From positions 186,001 through 250,000 of the forward strand of contig NZ_JBGCUS010000001.1 in NCBI RefSeq assembly GCF_041415945.1: a DNA stretch of 64,000 nt, in the 5' to 3' direction. Position 1 is the stretch's first letter. Each line of letters begins with the position of its first letter. Below, in pieces: positions 26,061 to 33,949 of the stretch. The stretch comes from Ancylobacter sp. IITR112. Lineage in GTDB: Bacteria; Pseudomonadota; Alphaproteobacteria; Rhizobiales; Xanthobacteraceae. The translations under genes were made by a program, and so were the position numbers. Under the pieces are notes generated by a model. That model saw only the letters and a program-made list of their open reading frames with translations. It did no database searches and was not told the origin of the DNA.

Positions 26061-26783
26061 ATGTCCGATCTTCGCGAACACGTCGTTCCGCTTCACAAGC
26101 AGACGTTGCAGGAAGGCGTGTTCCGCCGGCTGTGCGAACTCATCCTCGAAGGGGGAATAGCGCCGGGCCAGTCGATCACCGTGGCGCATCTCGCCGAGGC
26201 ATTCGGGGTCAGCCCGATGCCGGTGCGCGAGGCGCTGACCAAGCTCACCGGCGCGGGCGTGCTCACCGTGGTGTCGGGGCGCACCATCGGCATTCCGAAA
26301 CTGACGCTGGAGCGGTTGGAGGATCTGCGGCGCGTGCGGCTCGAAGTCGAGACCACGGCGGTGCGCTGGGCGACGCAGCGGCAGGATGGCGCGCTGATCG
26401 CGGCGCTGACGCGGGCGTTCCAGAGGCTGGAAGAGGCGGAGAAGAACGCCGATGCGCAGCACTATATCCGCGCCAATTACGACTTCCACTTCCCCATCTA
26501 TCGCCATGCGGGATCGCCGATCCTGCTGACGATCATCGAAAATCTCTGGCTGCAGATCAGCCCGTATTTTCACCTGCTGCGCGGCTCGGGCAATTTCCGC
26601 ATCTCCAACCACCAGCACCGGGCGATCTTCGACGCGGTGAGCGCCCGCGATCCCGAGCGGGCGGCCAAGGCACTGGCCGCCGATATCGAGGGCGCCTATG
26701 AGGTGCTCGCCGGGCTGATCGGCGAGGGGGCGGCGGCGGGCAAGGCTCAGGCCCGCGACCGCGCGCTCGCGCCCACCCCCTGA
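26061..26783 (+). CDS. GntR-family transcriptional regulator (FCD/FadR C-terminal domain)
   Basis: A 240-residue GntR regulator. The winged helix covers about residues 12-80 (QEGVFRRLCELILEGGIAPGQ; AFGVSPMPVREALTKLTGAGVL). The FCD-type ligand domain carries conserved metal-ligand His residues (NYDFHFPIYRHAG, HQHRAIFDAVSARD). It is divergent to the sugar operon with a perfect inverted repeat between them, so it most likely represses that operon and itself. The probable effector is the imported sugar or an acid derived from it. Confidence 0.9.
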   Translation: MSDLREHVVPLHKQTLQEGVFRRLCELILEGGIAPGQSITVAHLAEAFGVSPMPVREALTKLTGAGVLTVVSGRTIGIPKLTLERLEDLRRVRLEVETTAVRWATQRQDGALIAALTRAFQRLEEAEKNADAQHYIRANYDFHFPIYRHAGSPILLTIIENLWLQISPYFHLLRGSGNFRISNHQHRAIFDAVSARDPERAAKALAADIEGAYEVLAGLIGEGAAAGKAQARDRALAPTP

Positions 26784-26803
26784 CGGGACGGGCGCGGCAG
26801 GCT

Positions 26804-27106
26804 TCAGTGCCCGAGCGACCAGCGCCGCTCGATCGGGGCCGGCTTGTTCTTGCGCGTGCCGCAGAGCGAGCAGCCGCAGCCGGCCAGATGTTCGCGCTTC
26901 ACCACCTTCGGCTCGGAAGCGGTGCCTTCGGAACGGGCGAGCGCCTTGCGCAGCGTGCCGTTCATCGTGCTGAGCCGGGGCATCGCCATGGCGCGCGGCG
27001 CCGTGCCGCTGCATTCCGGGCAGCAGGCCGGCTGGTCCGCCTCGCTCATCGCGCTCCAGCCCTCGAAGGGCCCGCAATCGTCGCAGGCATAGGAATAGAG
27101 GGGCAT
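26804..27106 (-). CDS. fmdB: FmdB-family zinc-ribbon protein
   Basis: A 100-residue protein with the FmdB zinc ribbon at its N-terminus: MPLYSYACDDCGPFE, then PACCPECSG, giving two Cys pairs, plus a C-terminal CGCSLCG group that could add a second site. FmdB proteins accompany formamidase and amidase operons and are thought to regulate or assist them. ATG 27106 has GGAGGA upstream. It is third in the fmdA-amiS-fmdB order on the minus strand, separated from amiS by two hairpins. Confidence 0.85.
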   Translation of the reverse strand: MPLYSYACDDCGPFEGWSAMSEADQPACCPECSGTAPRAMAMPRLSTMNGTLRKALARSEGTASEPKVVKREHLAGCGCSLCGTRKNKPAPIERRWSLGH

Positions 27107-27131
27107 CCTCGGTCCTCCATGAAAAGGGGGA

Positions 27132-27191
27132 CGGATGGCCCGTGGGCCATCCGATGGAAGAAAAGGGCGGATGGCCGCAAAGCCATCCGCC
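27132..27191. repeat. Two related hairpins between amiS and fmdB
   Basis: Hairpin 1 (27132-27153) pairs CGGATGGCCC with GGGCCATCCG around GT. Hairpin 2 (27166-27191) pairs GGCGGATGGC with GCCATCCGCC around six bases. Both stems share the core CGGATGGC, so they look like a duplicated element. On the minus-strand transcript they would separate fmdB from amiS, either as attenuators or as stabilisers. Confidence 0.6.
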
Positions 27192-27195
27192 GGGG

Positions 27196-27714
27196 TCAGG
27201 GGTTCAGCCAGCCCTGCAGCAGCGACACGCCCGGCACCCAGCCGGTGACGATGCCGATGAGCACGGTGAAGGCGCCGGTGAAGCGCAGGATCGGCTGCTT
27301 CATGGTCAGCAGCAGGAAGTAGCAGAACCACAGCAGCGCCCAGCCGACCCAGTTCCAGCCCATCCAGAGGCTGATGGAGCTGTCCGCCCCCCGCAGCGAC
27401 TGGATCGCCACCGGCACGACGGTGATGGCGACGAACAGGCTGAACCAGCCGAGCCCGCGCCCGTCCACCTTGGTGACGCGGTTATAGGCCACCCAGAAAT
27501 AGGTGGCGGTGAACAGCAAAGTGAGCGCCGCGCCCTTGATGGAGCCGGCATCCGCCTCCGGGTTGAACGCCCAGAACAGCGAGATGGCGAGCGTCACCAC
27601 GCCGGAGACGACGTTCACCACGATGATTTCGCGGTCCTCGATCTTTCCCAGCAGCCACAGGCCGTTGAGCACGAGGACGGCGCCGACATAGAGCAGGCCA
27701 AGTCCGAGCAGCAT
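27196..27714 (-). CDS. AmiS/UreI-family urea/short-chain amide channel
   Basis: A 172-residue membrane protein with about six hydrophobic helices, starting MLLGLGLLYVGAVLVLNGLW, the family's characteristic N-terminus. YFWVAYNRVTKVDGRGLGWFSLF and WMGWNWVGWALLW are also typical. Relatives conduct urea (UreI) or short aliphatic amides (AmiS) across the inner membrane. It lies 57 bp after formamidase on the same strand, so it probably admits formamide or a related amide. The specificity between urea and amides is not decided by sequence alone. Confidence 0.9.
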   Translation of the reverse strand: MLLGLGLLYVGAVLVLNGLWLLGKIEDREIIVVNVVSGVVTLAISLFWAFNPEADAGSIKGAALTLLFTATYFWVAYNRVTKVDGRGLGWFSLFVAITVVPVAIQSLRGADSSISLWMGWNWVGWALLWFCYFLLLTMKQPILRFTGAFTVLIGIVTGWVPGVSLLQGWLNP

Positions 27715-27771
27715 GATGGATCTCCTCGGCCCCAGCCGGCAGGCCAGCCAGGGCGCTCTGTGCCGGAGGGG

Positions 27772-28998
27772 TCAGCTCGCGCGGGCGACATCGACGCCCG
27801 ACACCTGCCGGGTCGGCCCGGTGGAGTTGGGGTTGATGTCGAACTCGAAGATCTTGGTCGGGATCGCCACCGTCGCGCAGACATTGGGAATGTCGACGAT
27901 GCCGGCGATGCGCCCTTCCACCGGCGCGGTGCCGAGGATGGAATAGGCCTGCTCGCCGGAATAGCCGAACTTCTTCAGATATTCGATGGCGTTGAGGCAG
28001 GCGCGGCGATAGGCGACATGGGCGTCGAGATAATATTGCTCGCCCGTGTGCTCATCCACCGAGATGCCCTCGAAGATGAGGTAGTCGTCGAAATGCGGGT
28101 CGATCGGGCTCGGCTTGAAGATCGGGTTGACCACGCCGTATTTCGCCATGCCGCCCTTGATCAGCCCGACGCCGATGTCGATCCAGCCCGCCATCTCGAT
28201 GGCGCCGCAGAAGGTGATCTCGCCGTCGCCCTGCGAGAAGTGGATGTCGCCCATGGAGAGGCCGCCGCCCTTCACATAGACCGGGAAATAGCAGCGCGAG
28301 CCGCGCGACAGGTTCTTGATGTCGCAATTGCCGCCATGCTCGCGCGGCGGCACGGTGCGCCAGCCTTCCGCCGCCGCCTTGTCGCGCGCCGCGCCGGTCA
28401 TCTGGCCCATCAGCGCGGTGTCGGAGAAAGGCAGGCAGGCGAGCGGCGGCACCCGGTTGGGGTCGGTGGCCACCAGCGCCGCCTCGCGCCGGTTGGCCTC
28501 CGCCAGCAGCTTGTGGTCGGGAAGGCAGCCGATCAGGCCGGGATGGACGAGGCCGGGATAGCGCACCTTCGGGATGTGGCGTGAGGTGGTGTAGATGCCG
28601 TGGAAATCCCAGCAGGATTTCACCGCGTCGGGATAGTGCTCGGTCAGGAAGCCGCCGCCATTATTCTTGTCGAACAGGCCGTTGAAGCCCCATTCCGAGC
28701 CTTCGATCGGCCCGATGTCGAGAATGTCGACCACCATCAGGTCGCCCGGCTCGGCGCCCTCGACGCCGAACGGGCCGCTGAGATAGTGCACCTTGGTCAG
28801 GTTCACGTCGCGCACATCGTTGGCGCTGTCATTGTTGCCGATCTGGCCGCCGGTCCAGTCGTAGCACTCGACGCGGAATTCATCGCCCGGCTTGAAGGTC
28901 TCGACCATGGGCAGGTCGGGGTGCCAGCGGTTGTGGGTCTTGATCGCCTGGTCTTCCGGCGCCTTGTTGAGATCAATCTTGAAGACGGTCTTGGCCAT
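27772..28998 (-). CDS. fmdA: Formamidase (FmdA/AmdA family)
   Basis: A 408-residue formamidase of the FmdA_AmdA acetamidase/formamidase family, hydrolysing formamide to formate and ammonia. The start MAKTVFKIDLNKAPEDQ and motifs HNRWHPDLPMVE, GEFRVECYDWTGGQI-like context, GDIHFSQGDGEITFCGAIEM and EHTGEQYYLDAH are those of Methylophilus-type enzymes. ATG 28998 is preceded by AGGAGGA. First gene of fmdA-amiS-fmdB, it is divergent to a two-component regulator across 248 bp. Expression is likely induced by amide or nitrogen status through that system. Confidence 0.93.
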   Translation of the reverse strand: MAKTVFKIDLNKAPEDQAIKTHNRWHPDLPMVETFKPGDEFRVECYDWTGGQIGNNDSANDVRDVNLTKVHYLSGPFGVEGAEPGDLMVVDILDIGPIEGSEWGFNGLFDKNNGGGFLTEHYPDAVKSCWDFHGIYTTSRHIPKVRYPGLVHPGLIGCLPDHKLLAEANRREAALVATDPNRVPPLACLPFSDTALMGQMTGAARDKAAAEGWRTVPPREHGGNCDIKNLSRGSRCYFPVYVKGGGLSMGDIHFSQGDGEITFCGAIEMAGWIDIGVGLIKGGMAKYGVVNPIFKPSPIDPHFDDYLIFEGISVDEHTGEQYYLDAHVAYRRACLNAIEYLKKFGYSGEQAYSILGTAPVEGRIAGIVDIPNVCATVAIPTKIFEFDINPNSTGPTRQVSGVDVARAS

Positions 28999-29134
28999 GA
29001 GCTTCCTCCTGTGAGGGTGCCGCGGCGTTGGCGCCGTTCCTGAAGGCGGGCGGCCGGAAGCCGCCTCGCCCGCACCCTGCCGCAAGAGGCTAGGAAGCCG
29101 ATGTAAGCGCATGTCCCGCACCGGGCGGGCCGAA

Positions 29135-29149
29135 TGTAAATTTTTGTAA
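29135..29149. promoter_or_regulatory. Direct repeats in the fmdA/regulator divergent promoter (candidate response-regulator box)
   Basis: TGTAA occurs at 29135-29139 and 29145-29149, exactly ten bases apart, with a third copy at 29102-29106. Direct half-sites one helical turn apart are the usual binding pattern for OmpR/PhoB-type regulators such as the one encoded at 29247. The 28999-29246 gap has no gene. Confidence 0.4.
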
Positions 29150-29246
29150 TCGCCCGGCGGCATGGCTGCGCAGCGCGAGGGCGAGCGGTTAGGATCGTAC
29201 CCCAGGCGACGATCTGTCGTCTCGATGCGCGAATGCACGGGGCGGG

Positions 29247-29984
29247 ATGATGAACGAGGCGGTGCGCATGCCGCGCATCCTGATGGTCGATGACGACCGG
29301 CGGATGTGCGGCTTCGTGACCAAGTTCCTGATGCGCGAGGGTTTCGCGGCGGAGTTCGCGCTCGACGGCGCGACGATGCGCGATGCGCTCGCCGTCACGC
29401 CCTATGATCTCGTCATTCTCGACCTCACCTTTCCCTATGGCGAGGACGGGCTGACTCTGGCGCGCGGGCTCAGGGCGCGCTGGGATATGCCGCTGCTCAT
29501 GCTCTCGGCGAAATGCGAGACGGTGGACAAGATCGTCTGCCTCGAACTCGGCGCCGACGATTATCTCACCAAGCCGTTCGAGCCGCGCGAACTGCTCGCG
29601 CGCATCCGCGCCCTGCTGCGCCGGGCCCGTGGCCTTGCCCGCGCGGCGGCCGCGCGGCCGGCGGCGCCGTCCAACCGCCTCGCCTTCGGCCCGTGGCGGC
29701 TCGATCTCGACCGGCGCGAACTCACCGGGGCGGACGGGGTGCCGGTCGATCTCACCGCGCATGAATTCCGCCTGCTCGCCGCGCTGGCGGAGCGTCCCGG
29801 CCGGGTGATGAGTCGCGACCAGATGCTCGATCTGGTGGCCAGCCGGCAATGGGCGCCGTTCGACCGCAGCGTCGACGTGATGATCGGCAAGCTGCGCCGC
29901 AAGCTGGACGATGGTGGCGGGCGCCTCATCAAGACGGTGCGCGGCGAGGGCTATGTGTTCACGCCGCCGGCAGCAGCAGGGTGA
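29247..29984 (+). CDS. OmpR/PhoB-family response regulator
   Basis: A 245-residue regulator. The receiver domain (about 8-125) shows the acidic pair DDD at 15-17, phospho-acceptor Asp59 in VILDL, and Lys in TKPFEPRELLARI. A winged-helix DNA-binding domain follows (about 150-240; LTAHEFRLLAALAERPGRVM; RSVDVMIGKLRRKL; GEGYVFTPP). It is divergent to fmdA and convergent, with a 26-bp 3' overlap, to the receiver-kinase gene. It probably receives phosphate from the neighbouring kinases and acts on the fmdA promoter; partner assignment is inference. Confidence 0.92.
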   Translation: MMNEAVRMPRILMVDDDRRMCGFVTKFLMREGFAAEFALDGATMRDALAVTPYDLVILDLTFPYGEDGLTLARGLRARWDMPLLMLSAKCETVDKIVCLELGADDYLTKPFEPRELLARIRALLRRARGLARAAAARPAAPSNRLAFGPWRLDLDRRELTGADGVPVDLTAHEFRLLAALAERPGRVMSRDQMLDLVASRQWAPFDRSVDVMIGKLRRKLDDGGGRLIKTVRGEGYVFTPPAAAG

Positions 29985-31119
29985 CGCGGGTGCCGCAGCC
30001 GGGCGCGCTGTCGATCAGCAGCGTGCCGCCGGACTGGCGGGCGAAGCCATAGACCATGGCGAGGCCCAGCCCGCTGCCGCTCTCCGCCGGCTTGGTGGAG
30101 AAGAAGGGGTGGAGCGCCCGCTCCAGCACCTCCGGCGTCATGCCGCAGCCTTCATCCTCCACCGTCACCGCCGCATAGTTCCCCGGGGCCATGTCCTCCA
30201 GCCGCCACGGCGCGGCGTCATCGAGTTCCTGCCGCTCGACGCTGAGCCTTATCCTGCCCGCGCCCGCCAGCGCGTCGCGGGCGTTGATCAGCAGATTGAG
30301 CAGGCTCGCCTCGAACAGCTTCGGGTCGACCTTGGCGAAGCACGGTTCCCCCGGCCCCGCGAGCTGCAGCGCGATGCGCGGTCCCAGCGCCGCCCGGGCC
30401 GCGCCCGCCGCCTGCTCCACCGCAGCGGTGAGATCGACCACGCGCGGCAGCAGCGTCTGGGCCCGTCCCACGGCAAGCAATTGCCGGTTGGCGGCGATGC
30501 CTTCCTCGACGGCGGCGAGGGCGTCGCCAACCAGTTCCGCCATCACCGCGCCATCCGCCCCGGCGCCGCGTTCCAGCTCCTCGCGCAGCAGTTTGAGATT
30601 GCCGCCGACCACGGCGAGCAGATTGTTGAAATCATGGGCGATGCCCGCCGACAGCCGGCCGATCGCCTCCAGCCGGCGGGCGCGGCGCAGCAGTTCCTCC
30701 GCCTGCTCGCGTTCGCGGGCGAGGCGGTGGCGGTCGAAGCAGCGCGCCAGCGTCGCCAGCAGTTCGCCCGGCTCGAAAGGCTTGCAGACATAGTCGTAAA
30801 TGCCCGCCTGCAATGCGCGTATCGCGGTCGGCACCGAGGCATAGGCGGTCACCATCACCGCCAGCACTTCCGGCCTCGCGGCGATCAGCGCGGTGGCGAG
30901 CGCCACCCCGTCCTCATGGCCGAGGCGGATGTCGACCAGCGCCACCGCCGGCCCGGCCGACAGCGGCCCTGCCAGCGCGGCATGGGCACCGGCGCCGTCA
31001 TGGGCGACGGTGACGGCATAGCCCTCCATCTCCAGCAGCAGGGCGAGGCTGGCGGCGAAGTCGTGGTCGTCGTCGACGATCAGCACACGCTGCGGCGCCT
31101 CCGGCGGCTCACGCGACAT
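29959..31119 (-). CDS. Receiver-histidine kinase hybrid (REC-HisKA-HATPase)
   Basis: A 386-residue soluble protein. An N-terminal receiver domain (about 10-125) has the DDD pocket, phospho-acceptor Asp63 in ALVDIRLG and Lys113 in CKPFEPGEL. A HisKA box follows with His162 in GIAHDFNNLLAVV, then a HATPase domain (NLLINARDAL; VEDEGCGMTPE; GSGLGLAMVYG). There is no membrane segment, so it must take its signal from another kinase through the receiver. Its start overlaps the end of the NCS1-kinase gene, making a cognate pair very likely. The order of phosphotransfer to the OmpR-type regulator is inferred. Confidence 0.88.
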   Translation of the reverse strand: MSREPPEAPQRVLIVDDDHDFAASLALLLEMEGYAVTVAHDGAGAHAALAGPLSAGPAVALVDIRLGHEDGVALATALIAARPEVLAVMVTAYASVPTAIRALQAGIYDYVCKPFEPGELLATLARCFDRHRLAREREQAEELLRRARRLEAIGRLSAGIAHDFNNLLAVVGGNLKLLREELERGAGADGAVMAELVGDALAAVEEGIAANRQLLAVGRAQTLLPRVVDLTAAVEQAAGAARAALGPRIALQLAGPGEPCFAKVDPKLFEASLLNLLINARDALAGAGRIRLSVERQELDDAAPWRLEDMAPGNYAAVTVEDEGCGMTPEVLERALHPFFSTKPAESGSGLGLAMVYGFARQSGGTLLIDSAPGCGTRVTLLLPAA

Positions 31120-33766
31120 GGCGGCTCTCCCCGGAGGCGGCGGGCAGATGCAGGTCGACGCGCGTGCCCGTGCCCGGCACCGATTCGACGCTGACGCGGC
31201 CGCCATGGCTCTCGGTGATGCGCTGCACCAGCGCGAGGCCGAGGCCGAGGCCGAAGGGCTTGGTGCTGAATAAGGGCTCGAACAGCCGAGCCCGCACCTC
31301 GTCGCTCATGCCGACGCCATTGTCGGTAATGGTGAGCCGCACCGTCTCGCCCTCGCGCGCGGTGGCGAGGCTCACCCGGCCGGGCGGGGTGCCGGCGGCG
31401 CGCTGCATGACCGCCTGCATGGCATTCTGGACGAGGTTCACCAGCACCTGCCGCAGCCGCTCGCCATCGGCCGCGATCATCGCGCCGCAGCCAAGATCGA
31501 GATCGAGCGGCACCGGCCCCAGCGCGCGCAGATCGCCCGCCTGTTCGGCAATCCACGGGTCGAGCGCCAGCGGCACGCGGGCGACATTGGGCCGGCGGGA
31601 GAATTCCAGCAGGTCGTCGATGATGCGCACGCAGCGCCGCACATTGCGCTGGATGCGGTCGAGTTCGCCGCGCTCGCGCGCGCCGGCAATGTTGCCGGCC
31701 CGCTGCAGCACCGCGACCGAGGTGGCGAGCGTGCCGAGCGGGTTGCGCAATTCATGGCTCACCGTCGCGGTCAGCTGGCCGATGGCGGCGAGGCGTTCGC
31801 TGCGGGAGAGTTCCTCGCGCGTCTTGTAGAGCTTCTCCAGCGATCCCACGAGGTTGCGCTCGGCAAGTTCGCGGCTTTCATTGGCGAGCACGATCCACCA
31901 GGCGCTGATCGCCAGCAGCGGCAGCACAGCGAGGAAGATGCGCAGCAGCAGCGCGCCATTGTCGAGATGCGGCACGTCCTCGCCGGGGTCGATCAGCCGG
32001 TAGGTCAGCAGGAACAGCGCCCCCGTCACCACGGCGAGGGCGATGAGCACGCCCGCCACTTTCAGCAGCCGCTGCGGCATGTGCGGGGCGATGCGGCGGG
32101 TGAAGCCGTCGCCGAGATAGCGTGAGCGCGAGGTTTCGAGGTCGTGATGCGATTTCTTGCAGGCGTCGTGGCAATGCGCGTCGAGGCTGCAGCATAGCGA
32201 GCAGATCGGCCGCTCATAGAAGCTGCAATAGGCCATGTCGTCCCGTTCATAGCCATGGTCGCAGATTTCGCAGCGCAGAACCGTCGCCCCCTCGGGGCCG
32301 AGCCCCGGATGCACCGGCGGACGGGCGAGGTAGTAGCGCCCGCGCGTGGCGAAGCCGATCAGCGTCGCGCTGGCGAAGGCGATGAGGAAGGAGAAGGGCG
32401 CGGCATAGGCCTGCATCAGCGGCCCCAGCACGCCGGTGAAGGCGGTGAGCGAGACCAGCGAGCCCAGCGCCATGCCGCCGCAGCCCACCGGGTTGAAATC
32501 GTGCAGATGCGCGCGCTTGAACTCGATGAAGCTCGGGCTGACCTTCAGCGGCTTCAGCACCAGGAGATCGGCGACGATGGCGCCGATCCAGGCCATGGCG
32601 ATGTTGGAATAGACGGCGAGCACCACTTCCAGCGTGTCGAAGATGCCGAGCAGCATCAGGAGCAGCGAGATGAGGATGTTGAACACCAGCCACACCACGC
32701 GGCCGGGGTGATAATGCGTCACCCGCGAGAAGAAGTTCGACCAGGCGAGCGAGCCGGCATAGGCATTGGTGACGTTGATCTTGATCTGCGAGATCAGCAC
32801 GAAGAAGGTGGCGCAGAACAGCACCAAGGACGGGTTCTCGAACACGTAGCCATAGGCCACGATGTACATGTGGATCGGCTCCAGCGCCGCCGGGCGCGGC
32901 AGGCCGCTCGCCAGCACCAGCACCGCGAGCAGCCCGCCGCCAAGGATCTTCAGCCCGCCAATGACGATCCAGCCCGGCCCGGCGGCGATGACGGCGCTCC
33001 ACCAGCGAAGCCGATTGGCGCCGGTCTTTTCGGGCAGGAAGCGCAGATAATCCGCCTGTTCGCCGATCTGCACCACCAGCGAGCACATCAGGCTGACCGC
33101 CGCGCCGAAGGCCAGCAGGTCGAAGCCGCGCGAGCCGGTCTCCAGCCCGGCGAAACCCACCCATTCGGCGATGTCGTCCGGCGCCTTCAGCGCGATCATC
33201 ACGAAGGGCAGGATCATCATCGCCAGCCACAGCGGCTGCGTCACCATCTGTAGCCGCGAGATCATGGTGATGCCCATCAGGGTGAGCGGGATGATGACCA
33301 GCGAGGAGACGATATAGCCGAGCACGAGGGGCACATCGGCATAGATCTTCAGCGCCTGCGCCATGATCGCGCCTTCCAGCGCGAAGAAGATGAAGGTGAA
33401 GCTGGCATAGATCAGCGAGGTGATGGTCGAGCCGATATAGCCGAAGCCGGCGCCGCGGGTCAGAAGATCGAGGTCGATGCCGTATTTGCTGGAATAGTAG
33501 CCGATCGGCAGGCTGGTGACGAAGATGAACAGCGAGACGGCGAGAATTGCCAGCCCGGCATTCACGAAGCCATAGCTCAGCGTGATCGAGGCGCCGATGG
33601 TCTCCAGCGCCAGGAAGGAAATGCCGCCAAGCGCCGTGTTGGCGATGACGAAGGGTGACCAGCGCCGGAACGAGCGCGCGGTGTAGCGCAGCGAATAGTC
33701 TTCAAGCGTCTCGTTGGCGATCCAGGAATGATAGGAGCGCAGGGCGGGCAGGTCAGGCGTTTCCAC
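31109..33766 (-). CDS. NCS1 transporter / Cys-rich / histidine kinase fusion
   Basis: An 885-residue sensor. Residues 1-480 form a complete NCS1 (purine-cytosine permease) transporter with about 12 helices (NETLEDYSLRYTARSFRRW at the start, FVLISQIKINVTNAYAG later). A Cys/His-rich segment at 499-536 (Cys499, 502, 514, 522, 525, 526, 532, 536) looks like a zinc-binding module. Two further helices (about 567-590, 608-628) and a coiled coil lead to HisKA with His671 (SHELRNP) and a HATPase (NLVQNAMQA, DNGVGM, GLGLGLAL). The start is GTG 33766 after AAGGTG. Transport-coupled kinases such as CbrA use an SLC5 module; an NCS1 module here, next to formamidase, suggests sensing of an amide, urea or nucleobase. 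Confidence 0.88.
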   Translation of the reverse strand: METPDLPALRSYHSWIANETLEDYSLRYTARSFRRWSPFVIANTALGGISFLALETIGASITLSYGFVNAGLAILAVSLFIFVTSLPIGYYSSKYGIDLDLLTRGAGFGYIGSTITSLIYASFTFIFFALEGAIMAQALKIYADVPLVLGYIVSSLVIIPLTLMGITMISRLQMVTQPLWLAMMILPFVMIALKAPDDIAEWVGFAGLETGSRGFDLLAFGAAVSLMCSLVVQIGEQADYLRFLPEKTGANRLRWWSAVIAAGPGWIVIGGLKILGGGLLAVLVLASGLPRPAALEPIHMYIVAYGYVFENPSLVLFCATFFVLISQIKINVTNAYAGSLAWSNFFSRVTHYHPGRVVWLVFNILISLLLMLLGIFDTLEVVLAVYSNIAMAWIGAIVADLLVLKPLKVSPSFIEFKRAHLHDFNPVGCGGMALGSLVSLTAFTGVLGPLMQAYAAPFSFLIAFASATLIGFATRGRYYLARPPVHPGLGPEGATVLRCEICDHGYERDDMAYCSFYERPICSLCCSLDAHCHDACKKSHHDLETSRSRYLGDGFTRRIAPHMPQRLLKVAGVLIALAVVTGALFLLTYRLIDPGEDVPHLDNGALLLRIFLAVLPLLAISAWWIVLANESRELAERNLVGSLEKLYKTREELSRSERLAAIGQLTATVSHELRNPLGTLATSVAVLQRAGNIAGARERGELDRIQRNVRRCVRIIDDLLEFSRRPNVARVPLALDPWIAEQAGDLRALGPVPLDLDLGCGAMIAADGERLRQVLVNLVQNAMQAVMQRAAGTPPGRVSLATAREGETVRLTITDNGVGMSDEVRARLFEPLFSTKPFGLGLGLALVQRITESHGGRVSVESVPGTGTRVDLHLPAASGESRHVA

Positions 33767-33794
33767 GGGCTTGGCACCTTGTTTTGGCCAAGGC

Positions 33795-33899
33795 TAGATC
33801 ATTTCACTGTTTCGCGGAAACAGTGAAATGATCTAATTATTTGTTTTATCGCGTTTTCTTCACGCGAACCGGTATCCACTTCGCTCGAAAACGCTCTAG
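33795..33899. repeat. Intergenic mosaic repeat, copy 1 (hairpin plus conserved core)
   Basis: A perfect 19-bp stem (33795-33813 with 33817-33835, loop GCG) is followed by a conserved core (about 33850-33897) containing ACGCGAACCGGTATCCACTT and CGCTCGAAAACGCTCT. A second copy lies at 37021-37125. Elements with this core are known from memory in many Hyphomicrobiales. Here it fills the gap between the NCS1-kinase and amidohydrolase genes. Confidence 0.85.
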
Positions 33900-33949
33900 T
33901 GGATCGCCCGGCAGGGGGCCAGACTTTCGTTGAATGCCGGGCGGGAGGG

